Of a stretch of 64,000 nt of DNA, positions 8,576 to 16,693 are shown piece after piece (within the stretch, counting starts at the first letter, position 1; each line of letters starts with the position of its first letter). The notes under the pieces were generated by a model, which was given only the letters and a program-made list of their open reading frames with translations, was not told where the DNA came from and searched no databases. Source of the stretch: Myxococcales bacterium (GTDB lineage: Bacteria; Myxococcota_A; UBA9160; UBA4427); the NCBI GenBank assembly GCA_014240165.1, contig JAAZXM010000001.1:124001-188000 (forward strand). The letters are read 5' to 3'. Both the position numbers and the translations under genes were made by a program.

Positions 8576-10267
8576 TCAGAGGTAGGCCATGCCGAGATAC
8601 GCCACCAGCAGAAGCGCCGCCCAGAGTGCTGTTGCGCCGATGGACCAGGGGTCTCCGAGCGCACCGGTTGGAGCGTGGTGCCCTCGCACATAGCGAACCG
8701 TGCGCTCGATACCCGCGAGGCTGCGCGCCTGGATCCGGCCCTTCAATCGGCCCGCGCCCCCAGCCACTTTCTGCACCAGGGCGGGCAGCGCCTTCCGGTA
8801 GAGCCAGTCGATATCGAGATTTACCGATTTCAATTCCGGGGGATAGAGGCCAGTCTTCTGCAGGAATACGAATGCGCCCGCGGAGAAGAGAAGGAGTTGG
8901 AGTTGATTGACGACGTGGGACGTCGTGTAGGGGTCGTATTCAACCGGATAAGGAAGGAGTGCGTAGAGATAACCCGGCGCGACGCCCAGGGCGATGCACA
9001 AGAAGGCCGCGCATCCCATTGCGATGAGCATATTTCGCGGCGCCTCCTCGCAACGAATGCCGCTGTCATGGGCAAAGAAAGCGAAGTAGGGAATCTTGAT
9101 TCCGGAATGATGGAATACGCCGGCTGATGCAAAGAGGAGGACAAGGAAGGTCAACGTATAGTGGTTTTCCGCCGCCGCTGTCAGAATCAGCGACTTCGAA
9201 ATAAAACCACTGAAAAGTGGGAACGCGGAGATCGAAGCTGCCCCGATAATGCAGAACGTTGTCGTCCAGGGCATGGATTTGTAGAGCCCACCGAGCTCCG
9301 ACCCCTTGATGGTCCCCGTACGGTAGAGAACCGCACCCATGGACATAAAGAGAAGCCCTTTGTAGATAACGTGAGCGAAGGCGTGGGCCGCGGTTCCGTT
9401 CAGGGACATCTCGGTTCCGATCCCGATCCCCACGACCATGAAGCCGAGCTGATTATTCAGGCTATACGCGAGCACCCGGCGGAGGTCGTTCTCGATCACT
9501 GCGTAGAAGATGGGAAACGCAGTCATCAAGGCGCCGATGGGAACCAGGATCTCCGTGCCGGGAAAGCCCCGGGCCAGGGCGTAGATCGCCAACTTGGTGG
9601 TGAACGCCGAAAGAAATACGGTGCCTGTGACCGTCGCCTCGGGATAGGCGTCCTGAAGCCAACCGTGGAGAAGCGGAAAGGCCGCCTTGATTCCAAAGGC
9701 CAGGAAAATCAGTGCCGTGCCCGTACTGACGAGGCCCAACTCCTGGAACTCGAGAGAGCCCGTATCCGCGTAATGAAGAATCGTGCCCGCCAGGAGAAGA
9801 ACTCCCGAACCCACCTGGATGATGAGGTAACGGAGTCCCGCGCGGTAGGCCCCCTCGGTGCGGCGAGCCCAGATCTGGAAGAGCGAAGCAATGGCGGTCA
9901 GTTCCCAACATATGAAGAGACTGATGAGATCGCCCACGAAAAGAGCCGAAATGGCCGCACCCGCGTAGATCAGCCCGGATACGAACTGAACATTGTCCTT
10001 GATATGCAAGGCGTAGAGAACGCTGAGGAAGGCGGCTATATGGAACACGTAGGCAAAAACCCGGCTCAGCTCATCCACCCGGACAAGCGTCAGGTCGTAA
10101 CCGAACATCTGGATCGACCAGACGAAAGTCGAAGGGAGCATCACCACCTGGACAAAACCCAGGACGGGAAGCGCCAGCATATAGGCCTGTCGCACGCGCC
10201 CCCTCAAAAGGGGAACCAGCAGCGCTCCAAGGACCATCACCGCTCCAGGCGGGACGAGATCAATCAT
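8576..10267 (-). CDS. Third large proton-conducting (MrpD/NuoN-like) subunit of the Mrp-type antiporter
   Basis: A 563-residue polytopic inner-membrane protein of the NuoL/NuoM/NuoN/MrpA/MrpD family. Family features are ELTAIASLFQIWARR, the buried-lysine segment GIKAAFPLLHGWLQDAYPEAT and SAFTTKLAIYALARGF. Helices fill the first 450 residues; the last 100 residues carry an amphipathic region and one more hydrophobic segment near the C-terminus. It is the last gene of the operon and overlaps the small upstream gene by eight bases. By family it translocates protons or takes part in cation/proton exchange. The exact subunit equivalence (MrpD or MrpA-N) is uncertain because the operon encodes three such proteins. 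Confidence 0.85.
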   Translation of the reverse strand: MIDLVPPGAVMVLGALLVPLLRGRVRQAYMLALPVLGFVQVVMLPSTFVWSIQMFGYDLTLVRVDELSRVFAYVFHIAAFLSVLYALHIKDNVQFVSGLIYAGAAISALFVGDLISLFICWELTAIASLFQIWARRTEGAYRAGLRYLIIQVGSGVLLLAGTILHYADTGSLEFQELGLVSTGTALIFLAFGIKAAFPLLHGWLQDAYPEATVTGTVFLSAFTTKLAIYALARGFPGTEILVPIGALMTAFPIFYAVIENDLRRVLAYSLNNQLGFMVVGIGIGTEMSLNGTAAHAFAHVIYKGLLFMSMGAVLYRTGTIKGSELGGLYKSMPWTTTFCIIGAASISAFPLFSGFISKSLILTAAAENHYTLTFLVLLFASAGVFHHSGIKIPYFAFFAHDSGIRCEEAPRNMLIAMGCAAFLCIALGVAPGYLYALLPYPVEYDPYTTSHVVNQLQLLLFSAGAFVFLQKTGLYPPELKSVNLDIDWLYRKALPALVQKVAGGAGRLKGRIQARSLAGIERTVRYVRGHHAPTGALGDPWSIGATALWAALLLVAYLGMAYL

Positions 10268-10514
10268 AATAATCCTCGTCTCGCTTGAGAATCTTTCTCA
10301 ACTGCGTCGCGGCGATCACCAGGGCGACGCAGGAAACGAAGCCGAAGAGCGCATAGAAGCCCGGAAAATTCTCCCAGGAATAGTGCCCGTGCTTTTCGTA
10401 GAAGAAATCCGCAGCCACCACGGCGACGCAAACACCGATCAGTGCGCGAATGATCTTCCCCACGCTTCCGGGACGCTCGAGCCAATAGGATGAAGGTTTG
10501 CCGTCTTCGGTCAT
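10260..10514 (-). CDS. Small two-helix membrane protein within the mrp operon
   Basis: An 84-residue protein of unknown function. A short polar N-terminus (MTEDGKPSSYWLERPGS) is followed by two hydrophobic segments at roughly 20-40 and 50-72, then a charged tail, KILKRDEDYYD. It starts one base after the preceding large-subunit stop and overlaps the next gene by eight bases, so it is translated as part of the operon. It has no counterpart in the classical MrpABCDEFG set. It may be an accessory or assembly subunit for the second and third large proteins; this is inferred from position only. Confidence 0.75.
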   Translation of the reverse strand: MTEDGKPSSYWLERPGSVGKIIRALIGVCVAVVAADFFYEKHGHYSWENFPGFYALFGFVSCVALVIAATQLRKILKRDEDYYD

Positions 10515-10515
10515 T

Positions 10516-12027
10516 TCATCTTCCGAGGCTCATGGTTTGGAGGAGATCGAGAACTTTCGGGGCGTAGAAAAAGAGCAATATGCACCCGGTGGCGGTAACG
10601 CAAAGTGGTGCCACGCAAAGAACGGGGGCTTCCTTGATCGATGACCAGAAACCGGAGGCAGGCGCCTCCCCTGCCCCCGACATCGACTCGGCATCGTGAG
10701 ATGGAGTTGGCGCAAAGAAGAAAGCTCGGCCAACAAGGGGCATCAGGTACCCGATGCTCAGCAGGGAACTGATCATGAATACGCCCACAAAGATCGCATG
10801 ATGGCCTTCGGCTGCGCCCAGAGCGAGATACCACTTGCTCCAGGATCCCCCGGTTGGCGGCAAGCCGATGATGCTCATGGAGGCCACGAAGAAAGCCGTC
10901 AGCGTAAAGGGCATGGTGCGCCCCAGACCGTCCATCTCGCTGACGTTCTTCTTATGCGTTGCAACGAAAATTGCGCCTGCGCAGAAAAAGAGCGTGATCT
11001 TGCCCACAGCGTGCATCGCGATGTGCATACCGCTTCCAAAAACGCCCGTCGCCGTGGCGAGCGCCGCTCCCAATACGATGTACGCGAGTTGGCTGATGGT
11101 CGAATAGGCGAGCCGCGCCTTGAGATTGTCCTTCGTGAGCGCGATGACGGATGCCGCGAGGAGGGTGAACGAAGCGGCATACATCAGCCAAATCGATGCC
11201 CCGGTCTCAGTCAGGAAATCGATTCCGAATACGTAAACGATCACCTTCAAGATCGTGAATACGCCCGCCTTGACGATCGCAACCGCGTGCAGGAGCGCAC
11301 TCACGGGGGTGGGAGCCACCATCGCGGCGGGCAGCCAGCGGTGAAAGGGCATCAGCGCGGCTTTCCCTGTGCCGAAGGCGTAGAGCGCCAGGAGGACCGC
11401 AACCAGGGGGCCCTCCACTCGGCCCGCCAGGATCCCGCCTGGGCTGAACTCCAGGGTTCCGCTCACATGCCAAGTCCAAATGATGGCGAGGAGGAGAAAG
11501 AGAATCGAGGTCGTGAGCAGAATTCCAAGATAAGTACGCCCGGCACGGCGCGCCTCGTCGTTCCCGTAATGGGTGACCAGGGGATAAGTAGAGAGCGTCA
11601 GAATCTCGTAGAAGAGAAAGAGGGTGAAGAGGTTTCGAGAAAACGCAATTCCCAGCGCGGCGAAAATCGCCAGGGCGAAACAAGCAAAGAAGCGAGTCTG
11701 ATTCTCTTCTCCGTGCGCTCGGCAATAGCCGATGGAATAAAGCGCGGTCGGAATCCAAAGACCCGATGCCACCAACGCATAGAGCATCCCCAGAGGCTCG
11801 ATCTCGAACGCCAACGCCAGACCCGGCATGACTTGCAGGGCTGTGAAACCCGGCCGAGCACCACTCATAACCCCCGGCAACAGATTCAGAACGACCCCGA
11901 AGACCACCAGGGAAGTCAAGATCGTGACGCCCTCGCGGAGATTGGGCCAGCGCCCCGTCGCCAGGATGCCCACCGCCGCAAGCAGCGGAAGGCAGAGAGC
12001 CAAGGCCATGGAAGCCTCCGGACTCAT
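10516..12027 (-). CDS. Second large proton-conducting (NuoL/MrpA-like) subunit
   Basis: A 503-residue polytopic membrane protein. The segment GTGKAALMPFHRWLPAAMVAPTPVSALLHAV is the hallmark of the NuoL/MrpA/MrpD quinone-oxidoreductase family, with the lysines and histidines used in proton transfer. FLFYEILTLSTYPLVTH is the conserved Glu helix of the same family. This one looks nearest to NuoL/MrpA because of the PTPVSALLHAVAIVKAG motif, but it lacks the long C-terminal MrpA extension, which is encoded separately (14298-14837). Its ATG overlaps the previous stop by four bases. Confidence 0.88.
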   Translation of the reverse strand: MSPEASMALALCLPLLAAVGILATGRWPNLREGVTILTSLVVFGVVLNLLPGVMSGARPGFTALQVMPGLALAFEIEPLGMLYALVASGLWIPTALYSIGYCRAHGEENQTRFFACFALAIFAALGIAFSRNLFTLFLFYEILTLSTYPLVTHYGNDEARRAGRTYLGILLTTSILFLLLAIIWTWHVSGTLEFSPGGILAGRVEGPLVAVLLALYAFGTGKAALMPFHRWLPAAMVAPTPVSALLHAVAIVKAGVFTILKVIVYVFGIDFLTETGASIWLMYAASFTLLAASVIALTKDNLKARLAYSTISQLAYIVLGAALATATGVFGSGMHIAMHAVGKITLFFCAGAIFVATHKKNVSEMDGLGRTMPFTLTAFFVASMSIIGLPPTGGSWSKWYLALGAAEGHHAIFVGVFMISSLLSIGYLMPLVGRAFFFAPTPSHDAESMSGAGEAPASGFWSSIKEAPVLCVAPLCVTATGCILLFFYAPKVLDLLQTMSLGR

Positions 12028-13499
12028 AAGCCACCGCCCAGCAGATATTGGGCTGCGCGATTCGCCACACCCGCGGTGAGGTCAGTATCGAGGCCGAAAT
12101 AAATCGTGGATCCGATCAGGACCCAGGTGGGGATGAGCATGGAGAGCGGGGCCTCCTCGCGAACCGGCGCGTGGGAGGGGCTCTGGAAATACATGACCTC
12201 AACAACGCGCCAGATATAGACCACGGCGAGCAAAGAGCTGGCCAGGATGATGAAAGCCACGAAATAGAGCCCCTTGTCGAGAGCCCCCAGCACGAGAAAC
12301 CATTTACTGACGAAGCCCACGGTGCCGGGCACGCCGATCAGGCTCAAGCCGCCCACGACAAAGGCCGCCATGGTGAGCGGCATCCTTCGCCCCAGCCCAC
12401 TCAAGGCCTCGATTGTTGGAGAACCCACGCGCAAGAGCGCGCACGCCACAACGAGAAAAAGCCCACCCTTGATCAACCCATGGTTGAAGAGATGAACCAG
12501 GCCACCGGTCAGGCCATCGACATTGGCCAGGCTCAGCCCAAGGGTCATGTAGCCAATCTGGGCGATGCTCGAATAGGCGAGTAAGCGCTTGATATCGGTC
12601 TGGTAGATCGCGGCCAGGGAACCCACCGCCATGGCGATCAGTGAGAGAGGCAAAAGTAGATTGGAGAGCCCGACTCTCTCGAAAACGAAAGCCGCTCCGA
12701 AGATCGTGAAGACCACCCGGATCAAGACGTAATAGGCAACCTTGGTGGCGGTCGCAGAAAGAAAGGCCGTGACAATGGACGGAGCGTAGGTGTAGGCATT
12801 CGGCAGCCATTGGTGAAGAGGAAAGGCCGCGAGCTTGATACTCGTCCCCACCACCAGAAAGGCGAAAGACATCCAGACCGTACGAGTGCCGGAAACGGCG
12901 GGCAGGCGATCAGCGAGGTCGACAATATTCAGCGTGCCCGTCATCTGGTAGACGAGACCGGTTCCGATCAGAATGAAAGTGCCGCCCACCGTTCCCATGA
13001 CGAGATACGAGAAACCCGCCGTCAGCGCTCTCCGGTCGGTGCCCAGGCCGATCAGTGCGTAGGCGGCCAGGGAGGAGATCTCGAGAAAGACGAAGATATT
13101 GAAGAGGTCTCCGGTGATTGTGATTCCGAGTAGACCCGAAATGCAGAGAAGAAGAAGGGCGTAGAAGAGGAAGTGGCGTTCACGGGGAATCCGCAACTCG
13201 CTCCCCTCAAGAGGGAAGGCCATCACCACCGAAGCAATCGCCGACACCAGGACCAGGACATACGCGTTCAGCAGGTCGACACGATATTCGATGCCCAGAG
13301 GCGCCACCCAGCCCCCCAGCGCGTACGAAATGGGTCCATCGGTCGAAACCATCTCGAGAAGCGTCAAGGCAATGGCGAGACATGTCCAGGCCACAGCCAC
13401 CGAAAAGATCCTCACCAGGGTAGCCTGGCGGAGCAAGACACAGATCGGCGCCGCCATCAGCGGCAGAACGGTTTGAAGCGCGGGAAGATGCTCAGTCAC
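12024..13499 (-). CDS. mrpD: First large subunit, MrpD/MnhD-like
   Basis: A 491-residue polytopic antiporter subunit. The GTG at 13499 is preferred: it overlaps the mrpC stop as GTGA and gives a hydrophobic N-terminus (TEHLPALQTVLPLMAAP), whereas the longer ORF to 13832 would be antisense-like, Arg/His-rich and inside mrpC. Family motifs are FLEISSLAAYALIGLG, the lysine-bearing AAFPLHQWLPNAYTYAP and SATATKVAYYVLIR. The protein couples outward cation movement with proton entry together with the neighbouring small subunits. It is the clearest MrpD of the three large proteins. Confidence 0.9.
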   Translation of the reverse strand: MTEHLPALQTVLPLMAAPICVLLRQATLVRIFSVAVAWTCLAIALTLLEMVSTDGPISYALGGWVAPLGIEYRVDLLNAYVLVLVSAIASVVMAFPLEGSELRIPRERHFLFYALLLLCISGLLGITITGDLFNIFVFLEISSLAAYALIGLGTDRRALTAGFSYLVMGTVGGTFILIGTGLVYQMTGTLNIVDLADRLPAVSGTRTVWMSFAFLVVGTSIKLAAFPLHQWLPNAYTYAPSIVTAFLSATATKVAYYVLIRVVFTIFGAAFVFERVGLSNLLLPLSLIAMAVGSLAAIYQTDIKRLLAYSSIAQIGYMTLGLSLANVDGLTGGLVHLFNHGLIKGGLFLVVACALLRVGSPTIEALSGLGRRMPLTMAAFVVGGLSLIGVPGTVGFVSKWFLVLGALDKGLYFVAFIILASSLLAVVYIWRVVEVMYFQSPSHAPVREEAPLSMLIPTWVLIGSTIYFGLDTDLTAGVANRAAQYLLGGGL

Positions 13500-13861
13500 T
13501 CGCTCGCCCGATCCATTTCGCGCAAAGTATCTTCTTCGATGCTCGAATACGCTTCGTAAATGCGAACGATGAGCGCGAGCCCCAAACCGGTCGTTGCAAC
13601 CCCGACAACGATGGCCGTCAGCATGAGCACGTGGGGAAGTGGGTTTGAGTAGACGACATCTTCCGCGCCCTCGGGAATGATCGGCGCTGTGCCTCCCCGA
13701 ACTTTTGCGATCGACACCCAGAACATGATGACCGAGACCTGAAAAATATTGAGGCCCATCATCTTTTTCACGAGATTGTCGCGAGCGATCAGGATATAGA
13801 GCCCGACCATCATCAAGACGATCACCATCCAATAATTCCAGAGGCCGAGGATCTCCATCAC
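13496..13861 (-). CDS. mrpC: Antiporter subunit MrpC (NuoK-like)
   Basis: A 121-residue protein with three transmembrane helices, homologous to NuoK. The first helix, LGLWNYWMVIVLMMVGLYIL, is followed by KKMMGLNIFQVSVIMFWVS, which is typical of MnhC. A loop of about 20 residues (IIPEGAEDVVYSNPLPH) precedes the last helix, as is usual for MrpC. The short acidic tail ends in REMDRASE. It overlaps mrpB upstream and mrpD downstream by four bases each, which indicates coupled translation. Confidence 0.9.
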   Translation of the reverse strand: MMEILGLWNYWMVIVLMMVGLYILIARDNLVKKMMGLNIFQVSVIMFWVSIAKVRGGTAPIIPEGAEDVVYSNPLPHVLMLTAIVVGVATTGLGLALIVRIYEAYSSIEEDTLREMDRASE

Positions 13862-14301
13862 GCCGCCCTTCGCCCCGCGAATGCGTAGAAAATCGCCAAC
13901 ATGGAGGCGCTCACCGTCACACCAACGCCCAATTCAACGAGCAGAATGCCGAGATGAAGCCCGTGCTTCGCATCGTGAGGATCCAGAACCTTGTAGTCCA
14001 GGTAATTGCCCCCAAGCAGAAGCGAAGCAACTCCCACTCCGGCGTAGATGAGCACCCCCAAAGCCAGGCTCACCTCGACAAATCGCCAGGGCACGACACG
14101 CTGCAAATCATCGAGGCCATAGACCAGGCCGTAGAGGAAGAACGCCGCTGCGAAGATCACACCCGCCTGGAACCCGCCCCCAGGGCCATAATCACCGTGG
14201 AATTGCACGTAGAGGCCAAAGAGGAGGATGAAGGGGATGAAGAAGCGCGAAACAACGCGCACGACGAGCTTCTCTCGCATCCGCATTGCGGGAATTTTCA
14301 T
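13858..14301 (-). CDS. mrpB: Antiporter subunit MrpB (MnhB domain)
   Basis: A 147-residue membrane protein with the MnhB/MrpB domain. After a basic N-terminus (MRMREKLVVRVVSRF) come four hydrophobic segments and the conserved loop VQFHGDYGPGGGFQAGVIFA, the signature of this family. The usual role is a small subunit of the multisubunit monovalent cation/proton antiporter. It overlaps the DUF4040 gene upstream (14298-14301) and mrpC downstream by four bases each. Confidence 0.9.
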   Translation of the reverse strand: MKIPAMRMREKLVVRVVSRFFIPFILLFGLYVQFHGDYGPGGGFQAGVIFAAAFFLYGLVYGLDDLQRVVPWRFVEVSLALGVLIYAGVGVASLLLGGNYLDYKVLDPHDAKHGLHLGILLVELGVGVTVSASMLAIFYAFAGRRAA

Positions 14302-14837
14302 TCTTCTTCCTTCGCCCGCTTGCCCCGACTGCTGGCGAGGAGGGCCATCACGCCCAACGCGGCCGTAAAGATCACAGCGGTCTCGCCCAATGTGTCGAAG
14401 CCTCGATAGCTCGCCAGAATGGCCGTCACGATATTCGGCAAACCAAACTCGGTTTCGGCTCCTTCGATATAGTCGGGCGCCAGGTAGTGGTGAATCGGGG
14501 CATCGGGATCCCCATATGCGGGCATGTCCAACGTGCCAAAAAAAAGCGCGCCGCCTGTCAACAAGACGATCAGGAAGGGCAGCACGCGCAGGGGCTTCTC
14601 CCTTTCTTCACGAACCGTCAGGGAAAGCGTTCCCAGCATCAGGATCGTGGAGACTCCGGCTCCCACGGCGGCCTCGGTAAAGGCCACATCCACCGCATCC
14701 ATCAGGGTGAAGAGACCCGCTGAAAGAAGACTGAAAATCCCCGTCAGCATCGCGGCGGCAAAGAGGTAATTCATCCGCGAGATCACAAGGGCGGTGACCA
14801 CCAGGAAGGAAATCAGAAGGAACTCAATCGGAACCAT
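14298..14837 (-). CDS. DUF4040-type antiporter subunit (detached MrpA C-terminal part)
   Basis: A 179-residue membrane protein corresponding to the region that in classical MrpA is fused behind the NuoL-like core (DUF4040/MbhD-MbhE-like). It shows several hydrophobic helices, the conserved AFTEAAVGAGVSTILMLGTL and, near the C-terminus, NIVTAILASYRGFDTLGETAVIF, which matches the MbhE/MrpB-N segment. A separate gene for this part resembles the layout of Mbh/Mbx hydrogenase-linked antiporters and some proteobacterial clusters. It overlaps mrpG by 14 bases and mrpB by four. Confidence 0.82.
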   Translation of the reverse strand: MVPIEFLLISFLVVTALVISRMNYLFAAAMLTGIFSLLSAGLFTLMDAVDVAFTEAAVGAGVSTILMLGTLSLTVREEREKPLRVLPFLIVLLTGGALFFGTLDMPAYGDPDAPIHHYLAPDYIEGAETEFGLPNIVTAILASYRGFDTLGETAVIFTAALGVMALLASSRGKRAKEEE

Positions 14838-15171
14838 CTGAATTTTCCCCAGGCGCTTCGACGCCGGTAGTCAATGCGGCAAAGGGAACCCCGTAGGCAT
14901 GGGCTGCCCGAAAAATCGCGTGGCCGGCGGTGGGGCCAGCCAGATAAAGAAAGGCCAGGATCATGACGAGCTTGACCGCAACCAGGGTCAACCCCGCTTG
15001 AAAGATCAAACCGACAAGAATCAGCCCGACACCCATGGTGTCCGTAATGCCCGCGGCGTGGGTGCGCGTCCAGAAATTCGGCATCCGGAGCAGGCCGATT
15101 CCCCCGATGATGCAAAAGACCGAGCCGGCGATGAGGCATAGCCAGCTGATGAGATCGGCGAAACCAGTCAA
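14824..15171 (-). CDS. mrpG: Antiporter subunit MrpG
   Basis: A 115-residue protein with three hydrophobic helices and the MnhG/PhaG signature GSVFCIIGGIGLLRMPNFWTRTHA, followed by AGITDTMGVGLIL. The typical polar tail ends in GENSDGSD. It is a small subunit of the Mrp complex. Its start overlaps the mrpF stop by four bases (15168-15171). Confidence 0.9.
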   Translation of the reverse strand: MTGFADLISWLCLIAGSVFCIIGGIGLLRMPNFWTRTHAAGITDTMGVGLILVGLIFQAGLTLVAVKLVMILAFLYLAGPTAGHAIFRAAHAYGVPFAALTTGVEAPGENSDGSD

Positions 15172-15464
15172 GAGCCCACTTCCTCATCATCCCGTGCGAG
15201 ATTTCCAAAACGAACGAATTTCAGCACCGCCACGGTGCCAATGAAATTGACCAGCGCGTAAACCAGGGCCAGATCGAGCCATTCCGGGCGGCCGGTCAGA
15301 AACCCGCTGACGGCAATGAGCAGGACAGTCTTGGTTCCAAATATATTGATGGCGAGAATTCGATCAAAGACCGTCGGGCCCCGAACCGCGGCGATCAGCG
15401 CGATGAGCATCGTTACGAGAATCGCCACCATGGTCACTTCGAACATGCTGAAATCGAGCATCAA
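15168..15464 (-). CDS. mrpF: Antiporter subunit MrpF
   Basis: A 98-residue protein with three transmembrane segments and the MnhF signature RGPTVFDRILAINIFGTK, then EWLDLALVYALVNFIGTVAVL. In the Mrp complex, MrpF lies between the small subunits and influences sodium or bile-salt export in known examples. The gene overlaps mrpE upstream and mrpG downstream by four bases each. Confidence 0.9.
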   Translation of the reverse strand: MMLDFSMFEVTMVAILVTMLIALIAAVRGPTVFDRILAINIFGTKTVLLIAVSGFLTGRPEWLDLALVYALVNFIGTVAVLKFVRFGNLARDDEEVGS

Positions 15465-15937
15465 GCGCCCTTCTCGGTTCGCTTGACTCGTGCGCCCATC
15501 TCGCCGCTCTCGAGGTCAGCCGCGAACTCAGCATTGAGCGCATGCACGAGAATCTGACCGTCTCGTATGTCGAGACTCGCGGTCCCGGGAGTGAGGGTGA
15601 TGGAGTTCGCATAGATCGCCTGCCCGGTGGGCGTCCTCTGGTTGGCGGGAACCCTGATCAAACGCGGGCTGATGGGCAGCTTGGGGTCGAGAATGATTCG
15701 AGCGACTGCGAGATTGGACAGAAAAATCTGCCATAGCAACCAGGGGATATAGAGGAGAAAGCGCGGACCCGGGTATTGGTTTCTCTCGGACTCGGCGAAA
15801 CGGTCCATGCGGCGGGTGATCGCGACGACGATGATGACCGAAAGCAAACCGAAAGCCAGCAAAAGGGGCTCGGTATGGCCGGACCAGAGCAGCCAGACTG
15901 CGACCAATATCAGCGCCGTTTTGAGGGTCCGGTTCAA
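15461..15937 (-). CDS. mrpE: Antiporter subunit MrpE
   Basis: A 158-residue MnhE-family protein: two N-terminal hydrophobic helices (LILVAVWLLWSGHTEPLLLAFGL), a basic loop (RRMDRFAESERNQ), another hydrophobic segment and the conserved cytoplasmic domain NSITLTPGTASLDI with LVHALN. It is the first gene of the ten-gene operon; the other nine follow with overlaps or a one-base gap. The 126 bases between it and pth should hold the operon promoter, but I cannot point to a convincing one. Confidence 0.9.
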   Translation of the reverse strand: MNRTLKTALILVAVWLLWSGHTEPLLLAFGLLSVIIVVAITRRMDRFAESERNQYPGPRFLLYIPWLLWQIFLSNLAVARIILDPKLPISPRLIRVPANQRTPTGQAIYANSITLTPGTASLDIRDGQILVHALNAEFAADLESGEMGARVKRTEKGA

Positions 15938-16063
15938 GAGATTCCCGACAAAGTGAATCGATGCGATTCTGTTCGCCCGAACCGGAAATCTATGCTTTTC
16001 GGCTGCGAAGTTCCAGACGCTAGCGGGGGGCAGGGGCGGAACCCGGCATGCTGACCAGCAGTT

Positions 16064-16693
16064 TCAGCCCTCCGCCTCGGGATCCGCTTCCTGGGCTGCC
16101 GGGGAGGTGCCGGCATTGACGACCTCCATCGCTCGATCGATTCCATGGGTCAGAAAACAATCAACCGCGTCCGCCGCTTCATCCATGCGGGAAGCCAGCG
16201 TCGCCGACTCCCCGGGGTCGAAGCGCGACAGAACGAAATCGATCACCTCCCGGTCGGGCCCTGGGGGTCTACCCACGCCGAAACGGAGACGGGGGAACTG
16301 AGAGTCACCCAGGGCGGCGATGATGCTCTCCATGCCTCTGTGCCCCCCTGCCCCTCCCGAGGAGCGCAATCGCAGGCGCCCGAAGGGAAGGTCCAGATCG
16401 TCATAGATCACCAGCAGATCCCGAGCGGGGTTCAGTTCGGAGCATTCCGCCAGGGCGAGCCCCAACGATTCTCCGGAAGCGTTCATGAAAGTCTGGGGTT
16501 GGAGGCAGCCGGTCGGGGTACCCGCCACCGAGCCACGACCATATCGGGCCCTCCAGCACTGCTCCTGCAGCGAGATACCATGCCGACTCGCGAAAGCAGC
16601 GACGATGGCGAAGCCGATATTGTGCCGCGTGCCCACATATTGGGGGCCGGGATTCCCGAGCCCGGCAATCAGGCGAAGGCCGGGGCCGCTCAG
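16064..16693 (-). CDS. pth: Peptidyl-tRNA hydrolase, probable CTG start
   Basis: Releases peptides from peptidyl-tRNA that drops off the ribosome. The motif LIAGLGNPGPQYVGTRHNIGF holds the catalytic Asn and His, and DDLDLPFGRLRLRSSGG the catalytic Asp region. The first ATG/GTG/TTG-type start in frame (GTG at 16636) falls after the essential GLGNPG motif and would remove the Asn. The upstream frame begins with CTG at 16693, overlapping the rplY stop as CTGA and preceded by GAGGCGAAGGG. I therefore infer a CTG start, giving 209 residues with Asn14 and His24. The C-terminal tail is acidic (PAAQEADPEAEG). Confidence 0.88.
   Translation of the reverse strand: MSGPGLRLIAGLGNPGPQYVGTRHNIGFAIVAAFASRHGISLQEQCWRARYGRGSVAGTPTGCLQPQTFMNASGESLGLALAECSELNPARDLLVIYDDLDLPFGRLRLRSSGGAGGHRGMESIIAALGDSQFPRLRFGVGRPPGPDREVIDFVLSRFDPGESATLASRMDEAADAVDCFLTHGIDRAMEVVNAGTSPAAQEADPEAEG

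Noticed and set aside
10696-12102. A 468-codon plus-strand ORF
   Set aside because: Antisense to the second large antiporter subunit. The product is Arg/Glu/His-rich, without domains.
13500-13832. N-terminal extension of mrpD to 13832
   Set aside because: It lies wholly within mrpC in another frame, is Arg/His/Gly-rich and not hydrophobic; the GTGA overlap at 13499 explains the start.
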